Shown here in pieces: positions 41,288-50,800 of a stretch of 64,000 bases of DNA; position 1 is the first letter of the stretch, and each line of letters starts with the position of its first letter. Location: positions 77,904 to 141,903 of the forward strand of contig DATMFV010000093.1 of NCBI GenBank assembly GCA_035555975.1. Reading direction: 5' to 3'. This DNA is from DATMFV01 sp035555975. GTDB taxonomy: Bacteria; Verrucomicrobiota; Verrucomicrobiia; Chthoniobacterales; Chthoniobacteraceae. The notes beneath the pieces are model-generated. The model made no database searches. It was not told the origin of the DNA and saw only the letters and a list, made by a program, of their open reading frames with translations. The position numbers and the translations under genes were made by a program.

Positions 41288-43534
41288 TTAAAGCAACTGG
41301 TACGGGTCGACGTCGATGGAGACGGCGACATCCTCAGGGAACGTCAGTTTTTCGAGCACGCCGTTGAGCGCGCGGGTGAGTTGCTTGATCGAGCGCGCCC
41401 GCAGGCTCAGATGAAACCGGAACTGGCCGTGGCTTTTTTCAAGCGGGGCGGGCATCGCTTCGCCGATCTGGACATCCGCCGGGAGCCCTCCGACCTCCTT
41501 GAGCCGCCGGGCAAGGGTTTCCATGGAGAAAAGCCCCCGTTCCTGGTGCGGCGAACGCGCGGTGATGAGGATCATCTTTGAAAACGGCGGGTAATCCCAC
41601 TGCTGCCGCCATTCGATCTCCTGTTCGGCAAACCCGTCGAAATCGTGGTGCCGGGCGTACTGGATGGCCGGGTGAAACGGGGTGAAGCTCTGGACGAAGA
41701 CCTCCCCCTCGACATCGCCCCGGCCCGCGCGCCCGGCGACCTGGGTGAGCAACTGGAAGGTCCGCTCGCCCGCGCGAAAATCGGGGAGGTGGAGGGCGAG
41801 ATCGGCGTTGATGATCCCGACGAGCGTGACGTTGGGGAAGTGCAACCCCTTGGCGATCATCTGCGTGCCGAGCAGGATGTCGATCTTGCCTGTGCGGAAG
41901 GCGGTGAGCGTCTCGCGGTACGCCTCCTTGCGGGTCATGGTGTCGGCGTCCATCCGGCGGACGTTCGCCTTGGGGAAAAGTTTGGCGACGACTTCCTCGA
42001 CCTTTTCGGTCCCGATGCCCGCGTACTTGATCCCCGCGTCGCGGCACTCCGGACATTTGGAGGGGGCGACGGCGGAATGGCCGCAGAGGTGGCAGACGAT
42101 CCGGTTTTCCGCCCGGTGAAAGGTGAGCGAGAGCGAACAGTTCGGGCAGGTGGCGACGTAGCCGCACGCGTCGCACGAAAGCGAGGTGGAAAAACCGCGC
42201 CGGTTGAGGAAGAGGATCGACTGTTCCTTGCGGGCAAGGCGCGCTTCGATCCCCTGCCGCATTTTTTCGGAGATGATGCTCGCCCCTTTTTCGCCGCGCG
42301 ACTCAAGCCGCATGTCAATGATCCGGAAATACGGCATCTTGCGGTCGTCGACCCGCTGGCGCATCTGCAACAGGCGGTACTTGCCGGTCTGCGCGTTGTG
42401 GAAACTCTCCAGCGACGGGGTGGCGCTCCCGAGCAGGACGGTGCATCCCTCGAACTGCCCGCGCAGGACGGCGAGATCGCGCGCGTGGTAGCGGGGGGCG
42501 TCCTCCTGTTTGTAGGAGTTTTCGTGTTCTTCATCGACGACGATCAACCCGAGGCGCTCAAGCGGCGCGAAGATGGCGCTGCGGGCTCCGATGACGATCT
42601 GCGCCCGCCCGTCGTTGATCTTGTGCCATTCGTCGTGCCGCTCCCCTTCGGAAAGGTGGCTGTGGAGCACGGCGACCTCTCCCTGGATTGACGCGAACCG
42701 GCTCTTGAACCGTTCCACGGTCTGCGGGGTGAGCGCGATTTCCGGCACGAGCATGATGGCGCTTTTGCCCGAGTCGAGCACCCGTTGGATCGCCTGAAGG
42801 TAGATCTCGGTCTTGCCGCTGCCGGTGACGCCGTAGAGGAGGAGCGGCTTGCGTTCGGCGTCCTCAAGCGTGGCGCAGACCGCTTCAAAGACCGACTGCT
42901 GCTCCGGGTTGAGCGGGTGCGGCGCGGCGGCGACGAAGGTTTCGCGCTCGTGGGGATCGCGCGCGAGCGTCTCCTGCTGCGTGGCGACGACCCCTTTGCG
43001 GACGAGGGCGGCGAGCGCGCTCCGGTCGGACCCGGCCCTGCGCAGGAGGAGGGAGACGAGCACGGTTGGGTCGGCTTTCCCTTCGGCCGGGGGGAGTTTC
43101 CGGAGTTCCTCGACGATGGCGGCCTGTTTCGGGGCGCGTCGGTTCAGTTCTTCAAGGAGCGCGTCGTCGATGGTGCGCACCAGCCGGGCGGTCAACTGCT
43201 GTTTGAAGCCGATCTCCCCCTTGCGGATCACCTGCGGGAGGACGGCGCGCATGGCGCTCTCCACCGGGCAGCAGTAGTAGGCGGCCATCCAGCGCGCGAG
43301 CCGGAGCAGGTTGGGGCTTAAGATCGGGCGACGGCTGACGACCCGCTCCAACGGACGCACGCCGGGGACATCGGTCGTTTCGAGCAGTTCGATGACCGTG
43401 GCGAGCGCCGTCCGGTTGCGGACCGGGACCGAGACCCGGGAACCGATCTGGACATGGCCGTGCCACTCGGGCGGGACGGCGTAATCGAGCGCCGCTCCGC
43501 CCGACCGGTCGACCAGTACGCGCGCAAAGTTCAT
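41288..43534 (-). CDS. priA: Primosomal protein N' (replication restart helicase)
   Basis: A 748-residue DNA helicase that reloads the replisome at stalled forks. It shows the PriA DNA-binding N terminus (FARVLVDR, IGSRVSVPVRNR), Walker A GVTGSGKT (235-242), DEEH box (334-337), RGFSTSL, and eight zinc-binding cysteines (C454, C457, C463, C466, C481, C484, C494, C497) inserted between helicase motifs as expected. GTQMIAKGLHFPNVTLVG and the C-terminal VAGRAGRGDVEG are helicase motifs V and VI. Length is normal. It is divergent from the lytic transglycosylase gene. Confidence 0.96.
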   Translation of the reverse strand: MNFARVLVDRSGGAALDYAVPPEWHGHVQIGSRVSVPVRNRTALATVIELLETTDVPGVRPLERVVSRRPILSPNLLRLARWMAAYYCCPVESAMRAVLPQVIRKGEIGFKQQLTARLVRTIDDALLEELNRRAPKQAAIVEELRKLPPAEGKADPTVLVSLLLRRAGSDRSALAALVRKGVVATQQETLARDPHERETFVAAAPHPLNPEQQSVFEAVCATLEDAERKPLLLYGVTGSGKTEIYLQAIQRVLDSGKSAIMLVPEIALTPQTVERFKSRFASIQGEVAVLHSHLSEGERHDEWHKINDGRAQIVIGARSAIFAPLERLGLIVVDEEHENSYKQEDAPRYHARDLAVLRGQFEGCTVLLGSATPSLESFHNAQTGKYRLLQMRQRVDDRKMPYFRIIDMRLESRGEKGASIISEKMRQGIEARLARKEQSILFLNRRGFSTSLSCDACGYVATCPNCSLSLTFHRAENRIVCHLCGHSAVAPSKCPECRDAGIKYAGIGTEKVEEVVAKLFPKANVRRMDADTMTRKEAYRETLTAFRTGKIDILLGTQMIAKGLHFPNVTLVGIINADLALHLPDFRAGERTFQLLTQVAGRAGRGDVEGEVFVQSFTPFHPAIQYARHHDFDGFAEQEIEWRQQWDYPPFSKMILITARSPHQERGLFSMETLARRLKEVGGLPADVQIGEAMPAPLEKSHGQFRFHLSLRARSIKQLTRALNGVLEKLTFPEDVAVSIDVDPYQLL

Positions 43535-43658
43535 CGCGGGAAAGATGGCCCGGTTGCGGGGGGAAGGTGAAGCCTAATTCACCGTTGCTCTGGCGCATCG
43601 CGGCAAATGGGCGTAGGGTGGTTTTCCTTACCGCCGCCGTTTTTCCCCGTTTTTCCAC

Positions 43659-44282
43659 ATGCCCCGGATGTTTTCCAAATGGATCGTGCCGCTGTTGCTC
43701 CTCTGCGTCGTCGCAGGAGCGGGGGCGTTCTGGAGGCTGGCGGAGGACCCGCGTTATCTCGTCAGCGACTGGACCAGTTTCGGCCGGTATTCGCGGTATG
43801 ACCCCTTGATCGAAGAAGCGGCGCGCAAGCATGGGGTCGACCCGCTGCTGGTCCGCGCGGTGGTCTGGCAGGAGAGCCGTTTCCACCCCGACAAGACCGG
43901 CGGCGCGGGGGAGCGCGGCCTGATGCAGGTCGGCGAAATGGCGGCGGCCGACTGGGTGCGTATCCATAAAGTGGAGACCTTCGCGCCGACCGACCTCTTT
44001 TCGCCTTCGACCAACCTGGAGATCGGCACCTGGTATCTCGCCCAGGCGCTCCGCCGCTGGAAGGAGCGCGACGACGCCGTGCCGTTCGCGCTGGCGGAGT
44101 ATAACGCCGGAAAACGGCGCGTCGACCGCTGGACGACGGGCGAGGGGGGCGACGGCGGGCCCGACGGACCGCTCGGGGCCCGGGCGTTCCAGGAGCGGAT
44201 CGATTTTCCGACCACCCGCGCCTATGTGGAGGCGATTGTCCACCGGTTCAATTACTACCGGCGGCGTGCGGGGGAGCGGTGA
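43659..44282 (+). CDS. Membrane-anchored lytic transglycosylase (SLT family)
   Basis: A 207-residue peptidoglycan-cleaving enzyme. An N-terminal hydrophobic segment (WIVPLLLLCVVAGAGAF) anchors or exports it. The SLT domain has the catalytic Glu at E72 (VVWQESRFHP), the GLMQV motif and AEYNAG, all in the right order. It would act on peptidoglycan in the periplasm, in turnover or envelope assembly. ATG 43659 follows a T/C-rich stretch without a Shine-Dalgarno sequence. Its 3' end overlaps the convergent LacI gene by 35 bases. Confidence 0.92.
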   Translation: MPRMFSKWIVPLLLLCVVAGAGAFWRLAEDPRYLVSDWTSFGRYSRYDPLIEEAARKHGVDPLLVRAVVWQESRFHPDKTGGAGERGLMQVGEMAAADWVRIHKVETFAPTDLFSPSTNLEIGTWYLAQALRRWKERDDAVPFALAEYNAGKRRVDRWTTGEGGDGGPDGPLGARAFQERIDFPTTRAYVEAIVHRFNYYRRRAGER

Positions 44283-45324
44283 GTTCCTTCGCTCCTGTTT
44301 TCCATGGCACGGAGGGGCCGTCGACCCACGAGCCGTCGACCAGCGTGAAGGTCGGCAGTTTCGGGATGCCGCGCCGGTTGTCGTGCACCTGGCTGACGAG
44401 GACATCGACGGCGGTCTTGCCGATGTCGAACGAATTCTGATGGATGCCCGCCAGGTGGGGGATGCTCGCGTGCCAGCTCATCGTGGCACAGGCCAGCTCT
44501 TCGGGGATACGCAGACCGGCGGCGGTGATCGCTTTCAGGTATTGGTAGGGAGCCTGTTCGAGAAAGACATCGGGGCGATGTTTCTCAAGCCATCTCCTCA
44601 TCCCGGCAGCGGTTCGCGGGACGCCCGTCAGGATCGGGATGCGACGCGAACGGGGCGCTTCGCGATTGTAGGCGTCGACCCCCGCCATGAAGGTGCCACC
44701 GATGCGACGGCTGGCGTTGGAAGTGGTGCCGGTGGCGATCCGCTCGTAGCCCATTTCCGCCAACCTTTGAAGGGCGAGCCCGATCGACTGCCAATGGTTG
44801 ACGGTGACCCGGTGGATCGGCGGCTGGTTCATCGAGTAGCCAAAGGCGACGCAGGAAAAAGCGTCCCAGTCCAGATCAAGCGATGTGCCGGGGTTGGGCA
44901 CCGGCCCGGCGAGCACGCCGCAGACATTGGCATATTTCATCGCCCGGGAAAGCCGCGGGCCCGACATGCCGTACCGGGAGAGTTCGTAGAGCGCGAAGGC
45001 ATAGCCGAGTTCCTCGCAACGCGCCCGCGCCCCCTCAAAATAACCTCTCTGGACGGCGCTCGTGATCCAGTAGGAACGCCGGGCATAGGAAGAGACATAG
45101 GCAATCACCGGCGGGGCCATCATCTTGCGTCCGGCGCGGATATTCTGCATCAGCGCGGAAACAAAAGGGTGTTTGGTATAGCCGATCTGCGTGGCGATGG
45201 TCCGGATGCGCTCGGCCGTTTCCTCCGGGATGCCCGGCTGTCCGCGCAAGGCATAGGAAACGGCCGTAATGGAGACCCCCGCCCGCTCGGCGACATCTTT
45301 CATGGTCGGTTTTTGCGAAGACAT
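44248..45324 (-). CDS. LacI family transcriptional regulator (locus C)
   Basis: A 358-residue repressor-type protein. The N-terminal helix-turn-helix and hinge are typical (TMKDVAERAGVSITAVSYAL, RIRTIATQIGYTKHP), followed by a periplasmic-binding-like sensor with VIAYVSSYARRSYW and RIATGTTSNASRRI, and the C-terminal end ACATMSWHASIPHLAGIHQN. ATG 45324 precedes the motif by the usual few residues; the open frame extends 14 codons upstream. It is divergent from the locus C PEP-CTERM gene and probably controls it in response to a sugar. Confidence 0.92.
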   Translation of the reverse strand: MSSQKPTMKDVAERAGVSITAVSYALRGQPGIPEETAERIRTIATQIGYTKHPFVSALMQNIRAGRKMMAPPVIAYVSSYARRSYWITSAVQRGYFEGARARCEELGYAFALYELSRYGMSGPRLSRAMKYANVCGVLAGPVPNPGTSLDLDWDAFSCVAFGYSMNQPPIHRVTVNHWQSIGLALQRLAEMGYERIATGTTSNASRRIGGTFMAGVDAYNREAPRSRRIPILTGVPRTAAGMRRWLEKHRPDVFLEQAPYQYLKAITAAGLRIPEELACATMSWHASIPHLAGIHQNSFDIGKTAVDVLVSQVHDNRRGIPKLPTFTLVDGSWVDGPSVPWKTGAKELTAPPHAAGSN

Positions 45325-45515
45325 GTTTTGGAGGGAAAAAAGGGGGGCGCGGCGATCCGGGCGCAAAATCAGCGGCCTTCAACGTAGCCACGAAACGGTG
45401 GGAAAGGCAATGTTTTGGTCCCTTCGAAGGAGGCGGCGCACCTGTTTTCTTCGAGGTGCCGGGCTACTGAACGATTAAAGTGAATAATGAGTGGAGAAGC
45501 CGAAGGGTGGGGCGT

Positions 45516-45537
45516 AGCGTCCGGGCGGTTGGACGCT
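45516..45537. promoter_or_regulatory. Inverted repeat upstream of locus C, candidate LacI-type operator
   Basis: AGCGTCC and GGACGCT flank eight bases, a perfect seven-base dyad about 70 bases upstream of the PEP-CTERM start in the divergent region shared with the LacI gene. Size and position suit a LacI-family site, though the classic central CG is not evident. Confidence 0.35.
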
Positions 45538-45606
45538 TTGTGATTTTCATAAAAAAGGGCAAGGCGTCCCGCCCGTATCGTTCTCCCACCTCTCACCCAG
45601 TAGCAA

Positions 45607-46929
45607 ATGATGAAAAAACGTCTTCCCGGTCTACTCTCTCTTGGTTGCTGCGCCCTGTTCTCCCTGTTTGGAACTGCCCGCGTCGAAGCTGGAGTGTATG
45701 AACGAAAGGATAGTCCCCCGTCAGGCACCTGGTCGGATTCCGCCATGTGGACTCCGGCAGGCGCACCTTTGACCGATGGAGACATCGCGGTGATTCTTGC
45801 GGGGAGCGGGGGGCGCGGCATTACTCTTGATACCGCACCTACGTTGCTTGGAGTTGAATTGCGAGGCAGTTGGAATCTCTTGTCTGACGGAAATCCGCGT
45901 TCCTTGATCTTACGGGCGGCGGACTCCGCGTCTCCCTACCTTCATATTGGAGCCTCCAATGCAGACAGCGTCAACTCCACGGGTGATCTTGTATTGAAGA
46001 CGGGCGTTTCCCTAAGTCTGGAGGGCGGAACGTTTCTTCTCGGTTCGCCTGATACCGCGAACGGCGGCTCGCGGGCCGGGACTACCACGTTGACGGTGGA
46101 ATCCGGCGCGACCCTGAACATCGGAACGGACGAAAAACATGCTCTTTGGCAGATGGCCCAGCATAACCCGAGCAGCAACCACACGAGAGTCAGTTCACTG
46201 GCAGTTCAGGCAGGAGCTTCCGCAGCGTTTTACCTGACGGATTTTCAGGTGGGCGGCTATAACGGCAGTTCCGACGGGGGAGGGAAGGCTGAAGGCACCG
46301 TCGACCTGAGTGCCGCGACGGTGACCGCCTTTGATGTCAGCGGCGATGTCCGGATTGGGCGCGGCAATAGTCATCAGGCCGGGAGCTTCGGAACGGTCAA
46401 GCTCCCGAAACTGAACGGAAACATCGACGGCCACCTGCTGGTGGGCGATTCACCCACCCGAAGCGAAGGTCGCCTGGAACTCAACGGCACCCACCTGGAA
46501 GTCGGCGGTGATGTGACGATCGACCTGACCGGGCGCGTGAAAGTCACCCTCGGCGAAGGGGCGGGCGGCCTTCGGCTTTCGGCGGGCTCGGAACTGATCA
46601 TCAACGCCTCCGGCGCAGGCGCAGGCGATGAGGCCGCCGGGTATTTCATTGATTTTGGCAACGCGACCTTCTCCGGCGGAGAGCTTCTGTACGGGCTGGC
46701 CTGGGAAGGGGATCACCTCGAAGCATTGGACCTCCTTGTCAATAGCTATGCCATCACCTGGAGCAACGGGCCGGACGGGCTGACGGCGGGGCTTTTCTAT
46801 GACGCCGCGGCGGACCTGACCTACATCGGCATGGCCCCGATCCCGGAGCCGGGCGCGGTTTCCCTGCTGGCCGGCGGCGCGGCGCTCCTGGCCTGCCTGG
46901 GCCGCCGCCTGAAGAGGCCGGTCGCGTGA
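45607..46929 (+). CDS. PEP-CTERM-tailed surface protein (locus C)
   Basis: A 440-residue exported protein. The signal peptide is LPGLLSLGCCALFSLFGTARVEA. The mature region starts with GTWSDSAMWTPAGAPLTDGD, like the locus B protein, then gives a series of beta strands with Gly/Thr/Asn turns (TLTVESGATLNIG, GRLELNGTHLEVGGDVTIDL). It ends with IPEPGAVSLLAGGAALLACL and the basic tail GRRLKRPVA, a PEP-CTERM signal. The first ATG is at 45607 with a second one codon later; either may start translation. It heads locus C and is followed 25 bases later by the pseudopilin-like gene. Confidence 0.87.
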   Translation: MMKKRLPGLLSLGCCALFSLFGTARVEAGVYERKDSPPSGTWSDSAMWTPAGAPLTDGDIAVILAGSGGRGITLDTAPTLLGVELRGSWNLLSDGNPRSLILRAADSASPYLHIGASNADSVNSTGDLVLKTGVSLSLEGGTFLLGSPDTANGGSRAGTTTLTVESGATLNIGTDEKHALWQMAQHNPSSNHTRVSSLAVQAGASAAFYLTDFQVGGYNGSSDGGGKAEGTVDLSAATVTAFDVSGDVRIGRGNSHQAGSFGTVKLPKLNGNIDGHLLVGDSPTRSEGRLELNGTHLEVGGDVTIDLTGRVKVTLGEGAGGLRLSAGSELIINASGAGAGDEAAGYFIDFGNATFSGGELLYGLAWEGDHLEALDLLVNSYAITWSNGPDGLTAGLFYDAAADLTYIGMAPIPEPGAVSLLAGGAALLACLGRRLKRPVA

Positions 46930-46954
46930 CCGGCTCGTTTTCATCGGATTTAAA

Positions 46955-47680
46955 ATGAAACTCCATCCCTCCAGAGCCGCGTTTGGCGTGATCGAGCTGC
47001 TGGTCGTCTTCGCCGTGCTGGCGGTGCTGGCAGTGCTGCTTTTGCCCGCGTTCTCCGGGGTGCGGGAGCGGGGCCTCCATGCCGACTGCGTGACCAACCT
47101 GCGCCAGATCAGCGTTGCGGTGCTGCTTTATGCCAATGACCACCAGGGGCAGTACCCGCCCAACCGCACCAACCGGCTTTTCTGGGATGACAAATATACC
47201 GCAGGGGTCCACTGGCAATCGCAACTGGCCCCCTACCTGCCAGGTTTTACCTACCTCAACAAGCCAATCAATCCCAACCGGAGCTACCGCGAGGCAGCGC
47301 CGCTCTGGTGTCCGGCGGATCTGAAACGGAAGGAGATCCACCCGTGGCAGTCGTACGGCGTCAATGCCCAGCGCGGTGGCGGACCGGCCGACCCGGCGGA
47401 ATTCAAGCCGGAGAACCTGAAAATCGCCGCAGAACCCAATCCCGCCCAATGCCTTTACCTCGTCGACGCGACCCGGGGCGATCTTTCCACCAGCAATGTC
47501 GGCCCCAAGAGCTGGCCGTTTGGGAAAAATTCGTTGGGAACGGTTCCTGATGGAGACACGGAGGTCAAAGTCGACTTCCGGCATCACGGCAGGGCCAATG
47601 TGCTTTTTGTCGATGGCCACGTGATGGCATTCACCCCGGAGCAACTGCATGGGCAGGTGCCGAACAACATCGTCCATTAA
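46955..47680 (+). CDS. Prepilin-type N-terminal methylation / H-X9-DG protein (locus C)
   Basis: A 241-residue pseudopilin-like protein. The prepilin motif is AFGVIELLVVFAVLAVLAVL, with Gly before a hydrophobic residue and Glu at position +4. The middle has CVTNLRQISVAVLLYANDHQ and LWCPADLK, shared with its relatives. The C terminus has FRHHGRANVLFVDGHVMAF, where exactly nine residues separate the first His from Asp-Gly, a perfect H-X9-DG domain. It lies between the PEP-CTERM gene and the giant LamG protein; a MITE separates it from the latter. Confidence 0.88.
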   Translation: MKLHPSRAAFGVIELLVVFAVLAVLAVLLLPAFSGVRERGLHADCVTNLRQISVAVLLYANDHQGQYPPNRTNRLFWDDKYTAGVHWQSQLAPYLPGFTYLNKPINPNRSYREAAPLWCPADLKRKEIHPWQSYGVNAQRGGGPADPAEFKPENLKIAAEPNPAQCLYLVDATRGDLSTSNVGPKSWPFGKNSLGTVPDGDTEVKVDFRHHGRANVLFVDGHVMAFTPEQLHGQVPNNIVH

Positions 47681-47688
47681 TCTTTTTC

Positions 47689-47858
47689 TTAGAGGCTGTG
47701 AAAAAATGATTTTAATGGCCTCGGAGTGCCTATTTTTAGCCTATAACGAAATTCCGACGACCGCCTGTATTCAAGGAATACAGAAGGAAGGAGGAATGCA
47801 GTTAGAGGCAAAAAGAGGTACTCCATGGCCGTTGAAGGGCTTTTTTCACAGCCTCTTA
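47689..47858. mobile_element. MITE (164 bp) with TTA target duplications
   Basis: The inverted ends GAGGCTGTGAAAAAA (47692-47706) and its complement (47841-47855) are identical over 15 bases. Both halves are imperfect reverse complements of each other all the way to the centre, which is CTGTATTCAAGGAATACAG (47765-47783). The element is flanked by TTA on both sides (47689-47691 and 47856-47858), a three-base target duplication of the TNA type used by IS1031-like members of the IS5 family. It has no transposase gene. Confidence 0.88.
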
Positions 47859-47866
47859 CCCGTTTT

Positions 47867-50800
47867 ATGCCGATCCTCAGACGCCTTCTCCCTCCCTGTT
47901 TACTCCCGTTCGCTACCCTTTTACTGGTGCATGCCGCAGCGATTTCCGCAGCGGCGGGCGATGGAACGCCGGAGCCGGTGATCGCGGCTGATTTCGCAGA
48001 CGGGGCACCGGCGCTCTCGGTCGGGCCGGGTGAAAAACGGCTCGGGCGGACCTTTGGCGCCGGGCCGGGAAAACACCCCTACAGCGCCTATGAAGGCAAG
48101 CGCGCGTCGATCCTGAAGTACCTGCATCGCGACCGCGACGGCACGATGGTGTTGGCCCCGCAGGAGCCGTTGAGCGCCGATGTTTTTGGCGCGCTCAACC
48201 TGGCCTCCGGCACGTTTTCAGGCTGGTTCCGCCCGGGGAAGGTGATGAAGCAAGGGGGAGCGCTGGTCTCGGGCTGGGGCTTCGTGGTCGGCACGCCGCG
48301 GGGGAAGCAACTCTGGACTCTCGGCGTCCGCGACGGGCAGAAGCCGGAAAAAGCGGGCAAACTTTACTTTGCCATTCCCGGCGAAGGATTAAACGCGATC
48401 AGCAAAAAACCGCTGGAGCCGGGCCCTGGCTGGACGCATCTCGCGGTCGCCTGGGATGCCGACAGCGGAGCGCGCCTTTACGTGAATGGGGAGTTGGCGG
48501 GGGAAACGTGGTCGCCCGGCGCACGGCAACCAGCCACGACGCCGGTGGGGACTCCCCCCATCCAGCGGCTCCGGATCGAGGCTGACCCGAAGGGAGGGGT
48601 GCGCGATTTTCAGTTTTTCGCCCAGCCGCTCAATGCCGGGGGGATCGCAGCGTTGTACCGGAAGGAGAAGCCCACTCCGGCGATGCTGGAGCCGACGAAA
48701 ACCAACCGCGCGCTCCGGCTGACCCGCCTCGGCTGGCAGGAGGGAGCGGGGAAGGGGGGTTCCATCGTGGTTTCAGCAGGAAAACCGCTGCAAATCCGTG
48801 AAGCGGCGGTGCTCGATGCAAGGGAGGAGCTTCGCCCGGCGGGTTGGCTGGCGGTGGATGGCTTTACCGGGAGCGGTTTTCCATGGTGGTATCATGGCTA
48901 CCGCGACACGGGCCAGCCGCGCGAGCTGCATCTGAAGCTCGACCCGGCCGTGCCGGTCAATTACCTGATCGGGAGCGGTGATTTCACCGGAAAACTTGCC
49001 GGTAAAGGGGAGATCGCGCTGAAAGGTGGCGGCGGGAGTTTCGCGCAACCGGTGGCTGCGGAGAAGATCGGCGGCGAGGTGACGATCCGGCAGGATCAGG
49101 GGGTGCTCGAAGAGATTCACTTCTATCAGGTCGGGCCGGTGGAGGAAGCGACGGCGGGGGGCGACGGGGTGCAAGGGCTGGTTCCGGCGAAGGAAAACGT
49201 CTTTTCGCCTGCCGCAGCGCGCCATTTCCGCGCCGGCTATGGCGATGTCGACCGGCAATGGATGTTGACCCCTGCTACGGCGAAAGCCTCTTCCGAGGTC
49301 CAAACGCTACCCGCGCTGCGTCCGCTGCACCTGGTCACGGCAAGGGGGAAGGACGATTTCGCGCTCGGGGCGGTCGCGCTCCGCCTTGCAACAAAGGGCC
49401 AGTCGAAACCGTTGCGCGCGCAGGTGGTGGTGCACGATCTCCTCTGGCCGGGACGCGCCTTCGGCCGCTTCGACCTGCTGCTGGAACCGGCGGCGGAAGG
49501 CTCCCTTTCCCGGTACGACCTCCGCTTCGACCTGCGCGATACGTTGCTACCCAAGGGAAACCAGCTCTGGCTGAGCGTGACGTTTGAAGATGATGTCGCG
49601 CTGGCGCTGGGCGAAGGCGGCTCGCAGCTTGCCCTCGTTCCCGCACAGGATGCGGCGAAGGCAAAGGCGCTCTGGCGGACGTGGGAATGGCGGAGCGTGC
49701 GAGATCACTTTGAATCGATCAGCGAACCGCGCCCCTGGGCCGCCATGGATGCCGACCCGGAGACGGCGTGGTGGCTGCGCGTCTATATGCCGGGTTATGA
49801 GGCGGTCGACACGGGGCTGCGACGTTTGCTGGCCTACTTCCCCGGCGACCCGCTTTTTGAGTCGACCTTCCAGTTCACCCATCCGCAAGCACCCGACCCG
49901 TCGCGCTCCATCGCCCTGCCTGAAAACGGTGATGCGCCGCGCTGGGCGGTGCTGACCCGCGAATGCCTGCTGCTTTACAAGGAGTTTGTCCATTGGTGGA
50001 TCGACCACCGGCAACACCCCGACGGCGAGTTTGGCCACTGGTATGGGGACGACACCGATCTGGTGCAGGATTGGCCCGATCTCGCCCTGATCACCGATCC
50101 CGACGGAAAAGTCCGCCGCTCGCTCGGCGCATTGGCCGACGGGGTGGCCGGTTCCTACCGGCTCAAGGATGGCGAACCGTTGATCCGAAACGGCCTGAAC
50201 GTCCGCTGGACCGACGCGCTTCACGCCTATGAAGAGGGGCTCAACGTCGCGCCGCACGACTTTCTGCTGCACTACGGCGACCCGGTCCGCTTCCAGCGCC
50301 TGCTCGATACCGTTTCGCGTTACGACGGCTTTCTGCTCAAGCCGGAAAAGGAGGGCCTGCGGACCTTTGCCGGGGAGAAGGAGGAGGGGCAGCTTCACTG
50401 GAGCACCGACAGGGCTCCGGAGGGTAGCTATCGGCAGAAATACGCCTATATCCTGTTGCACGCCGGATTGCTTTCAGGGTGGTATCACCAGCATCCCGAA
50501 ACGTGGCGCATTCTGGAAGCGGTCGGCCGCTGGACCCTGGCGCGGCAGCAGGAGCCCGACCCCGACTGGAAAGGGCTGGCGTTTCCGCTCATGGTCGGGC
50601 TCCAACAGCATACCGGCTCCCTTCAATGGCTGGAGCCGTATCTGGACCGGGATCTTTGGAAAAACCGGCGGGCGCTGGTGCTGGAAAAGCAGCCGGCCGG
50701 TTACCCGAACCTTTTTGACCGGCTCCCGGAAACCGACCGCGCAGCGACCTTCCGCGCCACGTTGGAGGAACCGGCGACCCGCTACGCTTCCCTCGGCACC

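Noticed and set aside
47825..47866. ATG 47825 as the start of the giant LamG gene
   Set aside because: It lies inside the MITE and puts 14 hydrophilic residues before the signal peptide; ATG 47867 gives a normal signal sequence.
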